A DNA stretch of 35,890 bases from an uncultured Haemophilus sp. (GCA_905205995.1 CAJLFU010000021.1:1-35890), one strand, 5' to 3'; positions 17,294 through 25,259 are shown, numbered from the stretch's first letter. Notes: generated by a model from the letters alone, not told the origin. Program-made: numbers and translations.

Positions 17294-17302
17294 TGGAGGT
17301 AA

Positions 17303-17328
17303 TAAAAAAGGACGCTTTTCAGCGTCCT
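17303..17328 (-). terminator. rplT terminator
   Basis: On the minus strand AGGACGCT and AGCGTCCT pair around a short A-rich loop, followed by TTTTTT. It ends the infC-rpmI-rplT transcript 26 bases after the rplT stop. Confidence 0.9.
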
Positions 17329-17354
17329 AATTTTTGAATCTAAACTTTAAAAAA

Positions 17355-17708
17355 TTAAAGTGCAGATTTTGCTTTTTCAACTAATGCAGCGAACGCTACT
17401 TTGTCGAATACAGCGATATCAGCAAGGATCTTACGATCGATTTCAACAGACGCTTTTTTCAAGCCGTTGATGAATTTGCTGTAAGATAAACCATTTTGAC
17501 GAGCCGCAGCGTTGATACGTGCAATCCATAATTGACGGAATTGACGTTTACGTTGACGACGGTCACGATATGCGTATTGACCAGCTTTGATCACCGCTTG
17601 GAAAGCAACGCGATACACGCGTGAACGTGCACCATAATAACCTTTAGCAGCCTTAAGAACTTTCTTATGGCGTGCTCTTGCAATAACACCACGTTTTACA
17701 CGAGCCAT
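17355..17708 (-). CDS. rplT: 50S ribosomal protein L20
   Basis: Early-assembly 23S rRNA-binding protein of the large subunit and, in E. coli, translational repressor of rpmI-rplT. It has 117 residues. The start [19 protein letters not shown] and the basic [21 protein letters not shown] segment are typical. It is the last gene of infC-rpmI-rplT and lies 66 bases after rpmI. Confidence 0.99.
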
Positions 17709-17774
17709 TATTTAATCTCCTATGTAATATTTTTAACTAATTTAACTAATCGTACGTTTTGCTTAAATAACGGC

Positions 17775-17972
17775 TTATGCGTATGGTAAGCAAGCTACTA
17801 CTAAAACTTGGTCTGCTTTCGCAACCATTGATTTATGACGTAAATGACGTTTACGTTTAGTTGTCTTTTTAGTCAAAATATGACGTAAGTGAGATTGTTT
17901 ACGTTTGAAACCGCCAGAAGCTGTTTTTTTGAAACGCTTAGCAGCACCACGTACTGTTTTAATTTTAGGCAT
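17775..17972 (-). CDS. rpmI: 50S ribosomal protein L35
   Basis: Small basic large-subunit protein of 65 residues. The start is placed at the ATG at 17972 ([17 protein letters not shown]). The six extra upstream codons are not part of the family and overlap the GGAG ribosome-binding site (17983-17986). Conserved [18 protein letters not shown] is present. It is probably co-regulated with rplT through an L20-responsive leader. Confidence 0.98.
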
Positions 17973-18169
17973 TGTTAAAAAACTCCGCATTTTAAGTTAA
18001 ACACATAATTAGGCGAATCCGAAGATTACTTGTAGGCACTAATTATTCCAATATGGCAAATTGAATTGCCCTTCTCCAAAAGCAATTAGGCTGCGTAGTT
18101 TGCCCAATGTGCAGTTGTATTCTCACCGAAGTGAAAATTCGATTATCTAGATTAAATCTAAATAAAAAA
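17973..18169 (-). promoter_or_regulatory. infC-rpmI intergenic leader, candidate L20-responsive region
   Basis: A 197-base untranslated stretch lies between infC and rpmI. It contains a hairpin with a UUCG loop near its 5' end (TTCAC-TTCG-GTGAGAA, 18121-18136) and further partly complementary blocks such as GGGCAATTC/AATTTGCC. In E. coli, L20 represses rpmI-rplT through structures in the mRNA upstream of rpmI. The same role here is inferred from gene order and size; I could not verify the fold. Confidence 0.4.
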
Positions 18170-18712
18170 TTATTTTTTCTTAGGTGCTAACACCATTACC
18201 GCTTGGCGACCTTCTAATTTACCCGGTGCAGATTCCACCACTGAAATGTCAGCCAAATCGTTTTTAACACGTTCTAATACGTCTAAACCGATATCTTGGT
18301 GAGCCATTTCACGACCACGGAAACGTACGGTAATTTTCGCTTTATCACCATCTTCTAAGAAACGAATTAAGCTACGTAATTTAACTTGGTAGTCACCTTC
18401 ATCTGTACCTGGACGGAATTTAATTTCCTTCACTTGTACAACTTTTTGTTTTTTCTTCTGTTCTTTTGCGGTTTTGCTCTTTTCATAGAGGAACTTGCCG
18501 TAGTTCATAATACGACAAACCGGTGGTTCGGCATTCGGACTGATCTCAACCAAATCAAGCGCTGCTTGTTCTGCCATATCTAAGGCCTGTTGAATTGATA
18601 CAATCCCCGCTTGTTCACCATCTTGGTCAATCAAACGAACTTCTTTTACTCGAATTTCATCGTTAATGCGATTCGGGCGGTTAGCTGCCGGAGCTTTTTT
18701 TACGGTTTTAAT
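18170..18712 (-). CDS. infC: Translation initiation factor IF-3 (AUU start)
   Basis: Binds the 30S subunit, prevents premature 50S joining and proofreads the start codon. I start it at an ATT codon at 18712 (180 residues, the E. coli length). The frame upstream of the first conventional start codon encodes the conserved N-terminus KTVKKAPAANRPNRINDEIR, and AAGGA (18721-18725) is 8 bases before this ATT. A second ATT directly upstream would leave only 5 bases. ISPNAEPPVCRIMNYGKF and KEIKFRPGTDEGDYQVK are diagnostic. The AUU start is the known basis of IF3 autoregulation. Confidence 0.95.
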   Translation of the reverse strand: MKTVKKAPAANRPNRINDEIRVKEVRLIDQDGEQAGIVSIQQALDMAEQAALDLVEISPNAEPPVCRIMNYGKFLYEKSKTAKEQKKKQKVVQVKEIKFRPGTDEGDYQVKLRSLIRFLEDGDKAKITVRFRGREMAHQDIGLDVLERVKNDLADISVVESAPGKLEGRQAVMVLAPKKK

Positions 18713-18813
18713 AATGTTATTCCTTCTATTTATTTAAGATAAAACCCACTGCATTTAAAACAGAAGATTTCCTCAATCATTTGCTATAAAAACAAGCAAA
18801 AAACGGGCAAAAT

Positions 18814-18843
18814 TTTATAGTATTTGCCACGTTTATGCAACAA
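18814..18843 (-). promoter_or_regulatory. Candidate infC promoter
   Basis: Minus-strand TTGTTG (18838-18843) and TATAAA (18814-18819) are 18 bases apart, just past the end of the yeaD homologue. They would give infC-rpmI-rplT its own start independent of thrS. The leader would be about 95 bases. Confidence 0.4.
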
Positions 18844-18857
18844 GGATTTCTATTCCT

Positions 18858-19676
18858 TTAAATATCAGTGGTTAAAGCACTTATTTCAGCTGAAATGCTC
18901 TCTCCAAATTGAAGCAATTTTTCTAATCTTGCCGTTTCAATACATACCATTGTTCTATACCCTTCTGGCTGCATCGCACTTGGTGTTTTCTCCCAAGGAT
19001 TCCATAGCACAATTGAATCTGCATGATGATGGGTAATTTGAATACGTCGATTAAATGCTTTATCCACCAACAAGGTTTTATTTTCTTCTAATGAATAAAT
19101 ACAATCTACGCCCTGTTCAATTCTGCGTGTTGAAGGAGCGTCTGTATGTTTACCTTGTAATGAGTCATAACAACGACTTGGCAAATTTTGAACTTCAATT
19201 TTTGAAATATCACTGATATTAAAATAACTGTGTAATGCCGCTTGAGCAGGTTCTTGTCCTAAATGCGTTAAAGTCATTGTGCATTTATCGGTAAATTCCA
19301 TTTTCATTTTGGCTTCAATCACACCATATTCAGAAAAGAGTGAAAATTCTAACCGCACTTCATTCGCTTGCAGATCATAATCACTCAATTGCCACAAACG
19401 TAAACGCGCTGTACCGTGTGAAGGTTGTTTAACACCTCCAAACCAAGGGTAACAAATTGGCACACCACCGCGAATTGCCACACCTTTCGTAAAAGGTTCG
19501 ATATCACTTAACCAAAAGATTTCCTGCTCTGCCCCTTTAGGCTGCCAATTTAATAGCTGAGCCCCTTGTAATGCAATTCGAGCCGATCCTACAGAGTGAT
19601 TTAAGGTTAAAACGGGAATTTCATTGATATGTTCTAACGTTAACTCAGGTGTTAATTGTTGAGTTTGAGCTATCAT
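18858..19676 (-). CDS. yeaD: D-hexose-6-phosphate mutarotase, YeaD family
   Basis: Aldose 1-epimerase-like protein predicted to interconvert the anomers of glucose 6-phosphate. It has 272 residues (E. coli YeaD 294). Family segments include GAQLLNWQPKG, FWLSDIEPF, GGVPICYPWFGG and the catalytic-His segment AALHSYFNISD (H149), with NPWEKT and the acidic IETARLE near the C-terminus. A strong AAGGAGG precedes the ATG. It lies between the HEPN-like gene and infC on the same strand. Confidence 0.92.
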   Translation of the reverse strand: MIAQTQQLTPELTLEHINEIPVLTLNHSVGSARIALQGAQLLNWQPKGAEQEIFWLSDIEPFTKGVAIRGGVPICYPWFGGVKQPSHGTARLRLWQLSDYDLQANEVRLEFSLFSEYGVIEAKMKMEFTDKCTMTLTHLGQEPAQAALHSYFNISDISKIEVQNLPSRCYDSLQGKHTDAPSTRRIEQGVDCIYSLEENKTLLVDKAFNRRIQITHHHADSIVLWNPWEKTPSAMQPEGYRTMVCIETARLEKLLQFGESISAEISALTTDI

Positions 19677-19747
19677 ATTCGCCTCCTTGTGATAAGGCTA
19701 TTATATAGAAGAAAAATGAATTTGAGTTTGTTAATACACTTTCATGC

Positions 19748-20623
19748 CTATTTTAAAGAAGGTCTAGTAAACTCTCGTTCTAACTGTATGGACTCTGCTA
19801 GATTTCTCTTGCTAATTGTTCTAATTATTTCAGATACTAAAAACTGTGATTTAATTGCTATATCTACTAACACTTGTTTACTTAGATTTTGGGGATTATA
19901 TCTTGCATCGACATATTCAGGTAATGAATCATATATTTCAAAAAAATCATCATTTTCATTTATTATTTTATAAGAAATTAGATTTTTTTTAATTTTCTTC
20001 TTACTATGTCTTAAAGATGTTATATGTTCATAATCACAACCCAAGTACAGTAAACTAGACTTCACAGCTAACTCTATCGAAAGTAATGATGATTGGATTG
20101 CGTTATTAAGATTATTTTCCTCCTTCAAAGTAAGTGCGGTAGACATAATCGAGGACAAAACCATTTCTAACCAATATGTTAAATTTTCATTAGATATCTT
20201 TTCCTGAATTATATCATCTATACCAAATGCAATATCATATAAGTCACAGATTGTATATATAGCCCTTTGATATTGTTCATAATAAACATTATGCATCAAT
20301 GCTAGTTCAGAATATTCAATTTCAATAAAATCATGTAGATTAACCTTAGTGCTTCTAAAGATCAGTGGTATTTTGACTATATATATTTGACCTCTAAAGC
20401 CAACACCTCCAATTAATAAGTTAGGAAAACTAAGATTCTCTCTAGGGTAAAGAATTTTATATATATCCCCTATAGATTTTAAAAAGATCAAAATATCTCC
20501 TTGAATCTTATTTAAACGCATCCACTCTAATGTAGCCTCTAGAGGTCTCTGATAAATCAATACATTTTTTGCAATTAATTTATCATCAATTTTTCGAATA
20601 TCATCTATGGGAATTACTGTCAT
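19748..20623 (-). CDS. Unidentified protein with HEPN-like C-terminal region
   Basis: A 291-residue protein that I do not recognise as a named family. The N-terminal half (about 1-165) is mixed alpha/beta with no motif I can place. Residues about 173-275 resemble a HEPN helical domain: SLLSIELAVKSSLLYLG, then a basic LRHSKKKIKK segment (R205-H206), then DSLPEYVDARY (232-242) and IAIKSQFLVSEIIR. The canonical RNase motif R-x4-6-H is not evident, so catalysis is doubtful. The gene is visibly richer in A/T than its neighbours, rich in Ile, Lys and Asn, and has a weak ribosome-binding site. It does contain one exact uptake signal (20132-20140). It is inserted between thrS and yeaD. A role in toxin-antitoxin or phage defence is possible only by analogy. 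Confidence 0.75.
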   Translation of the reverse strand: MTVIPIDDIRKIDDKLIAKNVLIYQRPLEATLEWMRLNKIQGDILIFLKSIGDIYKILYPRENLSFPNLLIGGVGFRGQIYIVKIPLIFRSTKVNLHDFIEIEYSELALMHNVYYEQYQRAIYTICDLYDIAFGIDDIIQEKISNENLTYWLEMVLSSIMSTALTLKEENNLNNAIQSSLLSIELAVKSSLLYLGCDYEHITSLRHSKKKIKKNLISYKIINENDDFFEIYDSLPEYVDARYNPQNLSKQVLVDIAIKSQFLVSEIIRTISKRNLAESIQLEREFTRPSLK

Positions 20624-20674
20624 TTTTAATTACCAATCCTATGATAAAAATTACTACTCGCAATTTTATAAAAC

Positions 20675-20710
20675 ATAAAAAAATCGGCACACTTTTTAGT
20701 GTACCGATTT
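20675..20710 (-). terminator. thrS terminator
   Basis: On the minus strand AAATCGGTACACT and AGTGTGCCGATTT pair (one wobble) around a four-base loop and are followed by seven T. It lies 10 bases after the thrS stop and separates thrS from the HEPN-like gene. Confidence 0.92.
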
Positions 20711-20720
20711 GATAAATTAA

Positions 20721-22652
20721 TTACTCTTCACCCAACAATTTCAACTCACGTTGTCTTACTTGAGATTTTAAGATTTCAGCAAATTCTTCAATGGTGAAAG
20801 TACCTAAATCTGCACCTTTACGGGTACGTACGGCCACTTTGCCTTCTGCGATTTCTTTATCACCGCAAACGAGCATATAAGGCACGCGACGTAAGGTATG
20901 CTCGCGGATCTTAAAGCCGACTTTCTCATTACGTAAATCAGCCTTAACACGTAATCCCGCATCAGAAAGTTGTTTCACTACTTTTTGAACGTAGTCTGCT
21001 TGGCTATCTGTAATATTCATGACAATCGCTTGAACTGGTGCTAACCATGCAGGGAAGAAACCCGCATATTCTTCGGTGATGATACCGATGAAACGTTCAA
21101 TTGAACCTAAAATCGCACGGTGAATCATAACCGGTGTACGACGATCATTGTCTTCTGCCACATAAGACGCATTTAAACGACCTGGTAATGCGAAGTCTAA
21201 TTGGATAGTACCGCATTGCCATTCACGATCTAAACAGTCACGTAATGCAAACTCAATTTTCGGACCATAGAATGCACCTTCACCCTCTTGAATTTCATAT
21301 TCAAGACCATTATGCGCTAATGCTGCCGCAAGACCAGCTTCTGCACGATCCCACATATCATCTGCACCGATACGTTTTTCAGGACGAGTGGATAATTTCA
21401 CCTGAATATTTTGGAAACCGAACGTGCTGTAAATGTCGTAAACCATTTTAATACAGCTGGTTACTTCACTTTCAATTTGGTCTTCAGTACAGAAAATGTG
21501 TGCATCATCTTGAGTGAAGCCACGTACACGCATTAAACCGTGTAAAGAACCTGATGGTTCGTTACGGTGGCAAGAACCAAATTCCGCCATACGGATTGGT
21601 AAATCACGGTAAGATTTTAAACCTTGGTTAAAGATTTGAACGTGTCCCGGGCAGTTCATTGGTTTAATCGCATATTCACGGTTTTCTGATTGTGTAGTAA
21701 ACATCAAATCGCCGTAGTTTTGCCAGTGACCTGTTTTTTCCCATAACACACGGTCCATCATGAACGGACCTTTCACTTCTTGATAATCGTATTCTTTTAA
21801 TTTAGTACGTACGAAGGTTTCCAATTCACGGAAAATTGTCCAACCATCGTTATGCCAGAACACCATACCCGGTGCTTCTTCTTGCATATGATATAAATCT
21901 AACGCTTTACCGATTTTACGGTGGTCACGTTTTGCCGCTTCTTCTAAGCGAGTTAAATATTCTGCTAATTGTTTTTTATCTGCCCAAGCCGTACCATAGA
22001 TACGTTGTAACATTTTATTTTTGCTATCACCACGCCAGTACGCACCTGCAACCTTCATTAATTTGAAATTGTGGCAGAAACGCATATTCGGTACATGTGG
22101 CCCACGACACATATCAATGTATTCTTCGTGATGATATAACGCAGGGGTTGCGGTACGTTCGATGTTTTCATCTAAAATAGCCATTTTGTATGGCTCGCCG
22201 CGTTTTTCAAAAGTATCTCTTGCTTCTTGCCAGCTTACCGGAGTTTTGATCACGTCATAATTGGTTTTCGCCAATTCCAGCATACGTTTTTCGATAGCAT
22301 CAATGTCTTCTTGCGTTAAAGAACGGTCTAAATCCACGTCATAATAGAAGCCATTTTCAATCGTTGGACCGATTGCCATTTTGACATCTGGGAATAATTG
22401 TTTGATTGCGTGACCTAGCAAGTGTGCGCAAGAGTGACGAATAATTTCTAAACCGTCTTCATCTTTTGCTGTAATAATTTCAAGGTTGGCATCTTCATTG
22501 ATGATGTCACAGGCATCACGACGTTCACCGTTTACACGGCCAGCAATGGTTGCTTTGGCAAGACCAGCTCCGATATCTTGAGCCACTTCTAACACAGAAA
22601 CTGGACGATCAAATTCACGTTTAGAACCGTCCGGTAAAGTAATAATAGGCAT
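20721..22652 (-). CDS. thrS: Threonyl-tRNA synthetase
   Basis: Class II synthetase that charges tRNA-Thr and edits mischarged Ser. It has 643 residues (E. coli 642). The TGS domain (about 1-62) is followed by the editing domain with the HSCAHLLGHA motif. The catalytic core contains the zinc ligand C334 in NCPGH, with motif-2 FGSCHRNEPSGSLHGLMRVRGF, and is followed by a C-terminal anticodon-binding domain. AAGGA (22659-22663) precedes the ATG, and immediately upstream sits an anticodon-loop-like hairpin that probably mediates autoregulation. Confidence 0.99.
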   Translation of the reverse strand: MPIITLPDGSKREFDRPVSVLEVAQDIGAGLAKATIAGRVNGERRDACDIINEDANLEIITAKDEDGLEIIRHSCAHLLGHAIKQLFPDVKMAIGPTIENGFYYDVDLDRSLTQEDIDAIEKRMLELAKTNYDVIKTPVSWQEARDTFEKRGEPYKMAILDENIERTATPALYHHEEYIDMCRGPHVPNMRFCHNFKLMKVAGAYWRGDSKNKMLQRIYGTAWADKKQLAEYLTRLEEAAKRDHRKIGKALDLYHMQEEAPGMVFWHNDGWTIFRELETFVRTKLKEYDYQEVKGPFMMDRVLWEKTGHWQNYGDLMFTTQSENREYAIKPMNCPGHVQIFNQGLKSYRDLPIRMAEFGSCHRNEPSGSLHGLMRVRGFTQDDAHIFCTEDQIESEVTSCIKMVYDIYSTFGFQNIQVKLSTRPEKRIGADDMWDRAEAGLAAALAHNGLEYEIQEGEGAFYGPKIEFALRDCLDREWQCGTIQLDFALPGRLNASYVAEDNDRRTPVMIHRAILGSIERFIGIITEEYAGFFPAWLAPVQAIVMNITDSQADYVQKVVKQLSDAGLRVKADLRNEKVGFKIREHTLRRVPYMLVCGDKEIAEGKVAVRTRKGADLGTFTIEEFAEILKSQVRQRELKLLGEE

Positions 22653-22671
22653 AATTTTTCCTTATACAGTG

Positions 22672-22692
22672 GTCGCCCATACGAAAGGCAAC
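22672..22692 (-). promoter_or_regulatory. thrS translational operator hairpin (tRNA-Thr anticodon mimic)
   Basis: In the minus-strand transcript GUUGCC pairs with GGCGAC (six pairs, one wobble) around the nine-base loop UUUCGUAUG. The loop contains CGU, a threonine anticodon. From memory, the E. coli thrS operator domain 2 has nearly the same loop (UUUCGUGUGG) and is also followed by CACCACUG and then the Shine-Dalgarno sequence. Here CCACUG and AAGGA follow in the same order, and the hairpin ends 20 bases before the ATG. ThrRS binding would block ribosome loading. Confidence 0.8.
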
Positions 22693-22708
22693 ATGCAAAT
22701 AATGATTA

Positions 22709-22760
22709 AAAACAAACCGCACTTTCATTCACTCCCACTATCGAGCAAACCAAGTGCGGC
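22709..22760 (-). promoter_or_regulatory. Uptake-signal-pair hairpin in thrS 5' leader
   Basis: GCCGCACTT (22752-22760) and AAGTGCGGT (22716-22724) pair over nine bases around a 27-base loop at the very start of the predicted thrS transcript, followed by TTGTTTTTA. In position it corresponds to the upstream stem (domain 4) of the E. coli thrS operator, but it could also be a weak terminator. The right-hand signal is a one-base variant (AAGTGCGGC on the plus strand). Confidence 0.55.
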
Positions 22761-22765
22761 GGAGA

Positions 22766-22794
22766 ATTTTAGCACTTTCCACCACACTTGTTAA
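22766..22794 (-). promoter_or_regulatory. Candidate thrS promoter
   Basis: Minus-strand TTAACA (22789-22794) and TAAAAT (22766-22771) are separated by 17 bases. This would start the transcript near 22759 and give a leader of about 107 bases that contains both hairpins described here. Confidence 0.65.
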
Positions 22795-22912
22795 TATCTC
22801 GCTGAATTCTTTCCAATTAGTAAACAATGATTTTCCTTATAGCGACTTTATCTATTCAAAATTTCCGATAAAATGACCGCACTTTTGATAAATACAAATT
22901 AAAGGAAACTCT

Positions 22913-23494
22913 ATGAACGTATTAGTATTAAAATCAAGCATCCTTGCAGATAACTCTCAAAGTAATAAATTAGCCGATTACACCATTGAAAAATTAAAAG
23001 ACCACAACATTGTGGTACGTGATTTAGCGGCGCACCCCCTTCCCCATTTTGATGCAACGGCGGCAAATGCGGTACGTGGCGAGCCTAAAACAACGGAAGA
23101 AAATGCACTTTTAGCTTTATCTGATGAGTTAGTGGCTGAATTAAAGGCAGCAGATATCATTGTCATTGGGGCGCCAATGTATAACTTAGGCATCCCAACA
23201 CAACTTAAATCTTATTTTGATTTTATCGCTCGCCCTCGTGTAACTTTCCAATACACCGCAAATGGTCCTGAAGGTTTACTTCAAGGTAAAAAAGCGATTG
23301 TATTAGCAAGTTTTGGTGGCATGTATGATGAAAACAACAATGTGACAAATTACTTAAAAGCGATTTTAGGTTTTGTTGGCATTACCGATGTTCAGTTTGC
23401 TTATGCAAAAGGTATTGGATTAGGTGCAGAGGCAATTGAAAAAGCACAACGTTCAGCAAGAAATAAAATTGATGAGATCGTTGCTTCTCTCTAA
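22913..23494 (+). CDS. azoR: FMN-dependent NADH-azoreductase
   Basis: Flavodoxin-fold quinone/azo reductase that uses NADH and FMN; previously called AcpD. It has 193 residues (E. coli AzoR 201). The N-terminal VLKSSILADNSQSNKLAD is the FMN phosphate loop. Further family segments are ADIIVIGAPMYNLGIPTQLK, FDFIARPRVTF and VLASFGGMY. AAAGGAAA precedes the ATG, and an uptake signal (22876-22884) lies in the leader. It is monocistronic with its own terminator. The physiological substrate is probably quinones, by family knowledge. Confidence 0.95.
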   Translation: MNVLVLKSSILADNSQSNKLADYTIEKLKDHNIVVRDLAAHPLPHFDATAANAVRGEPKTTEENALLALSDELVAELKAADIIVIGAPMYNLGIPTQLKSYFDFIARPRVTFQYTANGPEGLLQGKKAIVLASFGGMYDENNNVTNYLKAILGFVGITDVQFAYAKGIGLGAEAIEKAQRSARNKIDEIVASL

Positions 23495-23517
23495 TCACTG
23501 AATCTACTTCTTCCATT

Positions 23518-23553
23518 AAGCCATTTTGAGATATGCCTCGAAATGGCTTTTTT
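23518..23553 (+). terminator. azoR terminator
   Basis: AAGCCATTTTGAG and CTCGAAATGGCTT pair (one wobble) around a six-base loop, followed by a T run. It ends azoR 24 bases past the stop and insulates the trp promoter. Confidence 0.92.
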
Positions 23554-23637
23554 CTAATCAATTTCCTCTATTTTTAATATCTTTGGTTAAAAATTAAAAA
23601 AATATTGTAAAATCATACCAATTTTTTGATTATTTTC

Positions 23638-23671
23638 TTGACTTATGTATCATGTACTAGTTTAATAGTGC
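23638..23671 (+). promoter_or_regulatory. trp operon promoter with TrpR-type operator
   Basis: TTGACT (23638-23643) and TTTAAT (23661-23666) are 17 bases apart. The near-palindrome GTACTAGTTTAATAGTGC (23654-23671) covers the -10 and closely matches the E. coli trp operator, GAACTAGTTAACTAGTAC. The start site would be about 23673, only about 24 bases before the trpE ATG, so there is no room for a leader peptide and attenuator. Repression by TrpR is inferred from the operator. Confidence 0.88.
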
Positions 23672-23696
23672 AAAAGTTCAAAATACAGGATTGATT

Positions 23697-25247
23697 ATGA
23701 AAAATACCCCTTTTATTGCGGTGACCTCTCAACCGGTTCCCTATCATGCCGACACCACCGCAATTTTTAATACGCTTTGCAAACAGAATTCAAATTCTCT
23801 TCTCCTCGACTCTGCCGAAATTGGTAGTAAAAATAGCTTACAGAGCCTTATTCTGATTAATGCTGCTGTTAAAATCACTTGTTTAGGCAATCAGGTGACC
23901 TTTAGAGCACTGAATGCGAACGGCAAACAAGTGTTAAACGAAATTCATCCTGTATTAAGCCAACTTGGTATCGTAAGTGCGGTCAACTTTGACAATGAAT
24001 TTTCTGTACAATTTGCGCCGCTCGACAATCAATTAGATGAAGACAGTAAATTACAAGCTGCCACAATTTTTGATGGACTTCGTGTCATTTCTAACCATTA
24101 TCAACACAGCAGTACGCCTGTCTTTTTAGGTGGTTTATTTGCTTATGATTTGGTGGCAAATTTTATTCCAATGCAAGGTGTTGAATTAAAAGATGATGGC
24201 ATTACCTGCCCGGATTACAGTTTCTATCTCGCAGAGAACTTAATCACCATCGATCATCAAACCCAACAAGCTACCTTAAAAAGTTTCTGTTTCAGTCAAG
24301 AAGAGCAAGTGGAAGTCGCAAAAACAGCCCTTTCTATTGCACAAAAATTAAGAAATATTGATGGCGTACTTTCCATTAAAGCAGCAAGTGATGAGGTCAG
24401 CACTAACTTTGAAGATCCTGAATTCATCGGCATTGTAAAAGCATTAAAACATCATATTAATATTGGTGATGTGTTCCAAATCGTGCCATCTCGCCGTTTT
24501 TCATTAGCTTGCCCGAATACCCTTGCAAGTTATGCGCAATTAAAACATAACAATCCAAGCCCTTATATGTTCTACATGAACGATGAGGATTTCATTTTAT
24601 TCGGTGCATCACCAGAAAGTGCGTTGAAATATGCACCAGATAATCGCCAATTAGAAATTTACCCCATTGCAGGTTCTCGCCCGCGTGGGTTTGATGCCCA
24701 TGGCAATATTGACCCTGAATTGGATGCGCGTTTGGAATTAGAATTACGTCTTGATCATAAAGAGCAAGCTGAACATTTAATGTTGGTGGATTTAGCCCGT
24801 AATGATATTGCTCGCGTTTGCCAAAGCGGTACACGTAAAGTCGCCGAATTAATGCAAGTGGATCGCTATTCGCACATCATGCATTTGGTTTCTCGCGTAG
24901 TGGGTAAACTTCGTCCTGAACTTGATGCATTACATGCTTATCAAGCTTGCATGAATATGGGGACTTTAACTGGTGCGCCTAAAATCAAAGCGATGCAGTT
25001 AATCTATCAATTTGAACAGCAAAAACGTCACAGCTACGGTGGTGCGGTCGGCTATCTCACCTCTGATGGTCATTTTGATACCTGTATCGTGATTCGTTCT
25101 GCTTTTGTACAAAATGGCGTTGCCCATATTCAAGCGGGCTGTGGCGAAGTGTTGGATTCTGATCCTCAAATGGAAGCGGATGAAACTCGCCATAAAGCGG
25201 CTGCTGTGCTTAAAGCAATCAAACAAATTAATACCCAAGCAAAATAA
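23697..25247 (+). CDS. trpE: Anthranilate synthase component I
   Basis: Converts chorismate to anthranilate using ammonia from TrpG; first committed step of tryptophan synthesis. It has 516 residues from the ATG at 23697, which has AGGA six bases before it; the frame also offers a TTG two codons upstream. The N-terminal LLLDSAE (35-41) corresponds to the tryptophan feedback site. The catalytic half includes FQIVPSRRF, PIAGSRPRG, DLARNDIARVC, MGTLTGAPKIKAM and AGCGEVLDSDP. trpG follows after 12 bases. Confidence 0.98.
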   Translation: MKNTPFIAVTSQPVPYHADTTAIFNTLCKQNSNSLLLDSAEIGSKNSLQSLILINAAVKITCLGNQVTFRALNANGKQVLNEIHPVLSQLGIVSAVNFDNEFSVQFAPLDNQLDEDSKLQAATIFDGLRVISNHYQHSSTPVFLGGLFAYDLVANFIPMQGVELKDDGITCPDYSFYLAENLITIDHQTQQATLKSFCFSQEEQVEVAKTALSIAQKLRNIDGVLSIKAASDEVSTNFEDPEFIGIVKALKHHINIGDVFQIVPSRRFSLACPNTLASYAQLKHNNPSPYMFYMNDEDFILFGASPESALKYAPDNRQLEIYPIAGSRPRGFDAHGNIDPELDARLELELRLDHKEQAEHLMLVDLARNDIARVCQSGTRKVAELMQVDRYSHIMHLVSRVVGKLRPELDALHAYQACMNMGTLTGAPKIKAMQLIYQFEQQKRHSYGGAVGYLTSDGHFDTCIVIRSAFVQNGVAHIQAGCGEVLDSDPQMEADETRHKAAAVLKAIKQINTQAK

Positions 25248-25259
25248 GGACGATAAATT

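Noticed and set aside
23554..23696. Possible trp leader peptide and attenuator
   Set aside because: No short frame with tandem Trp codons and no GC-rich terminator hairpin occurs between the promoter and trpE.
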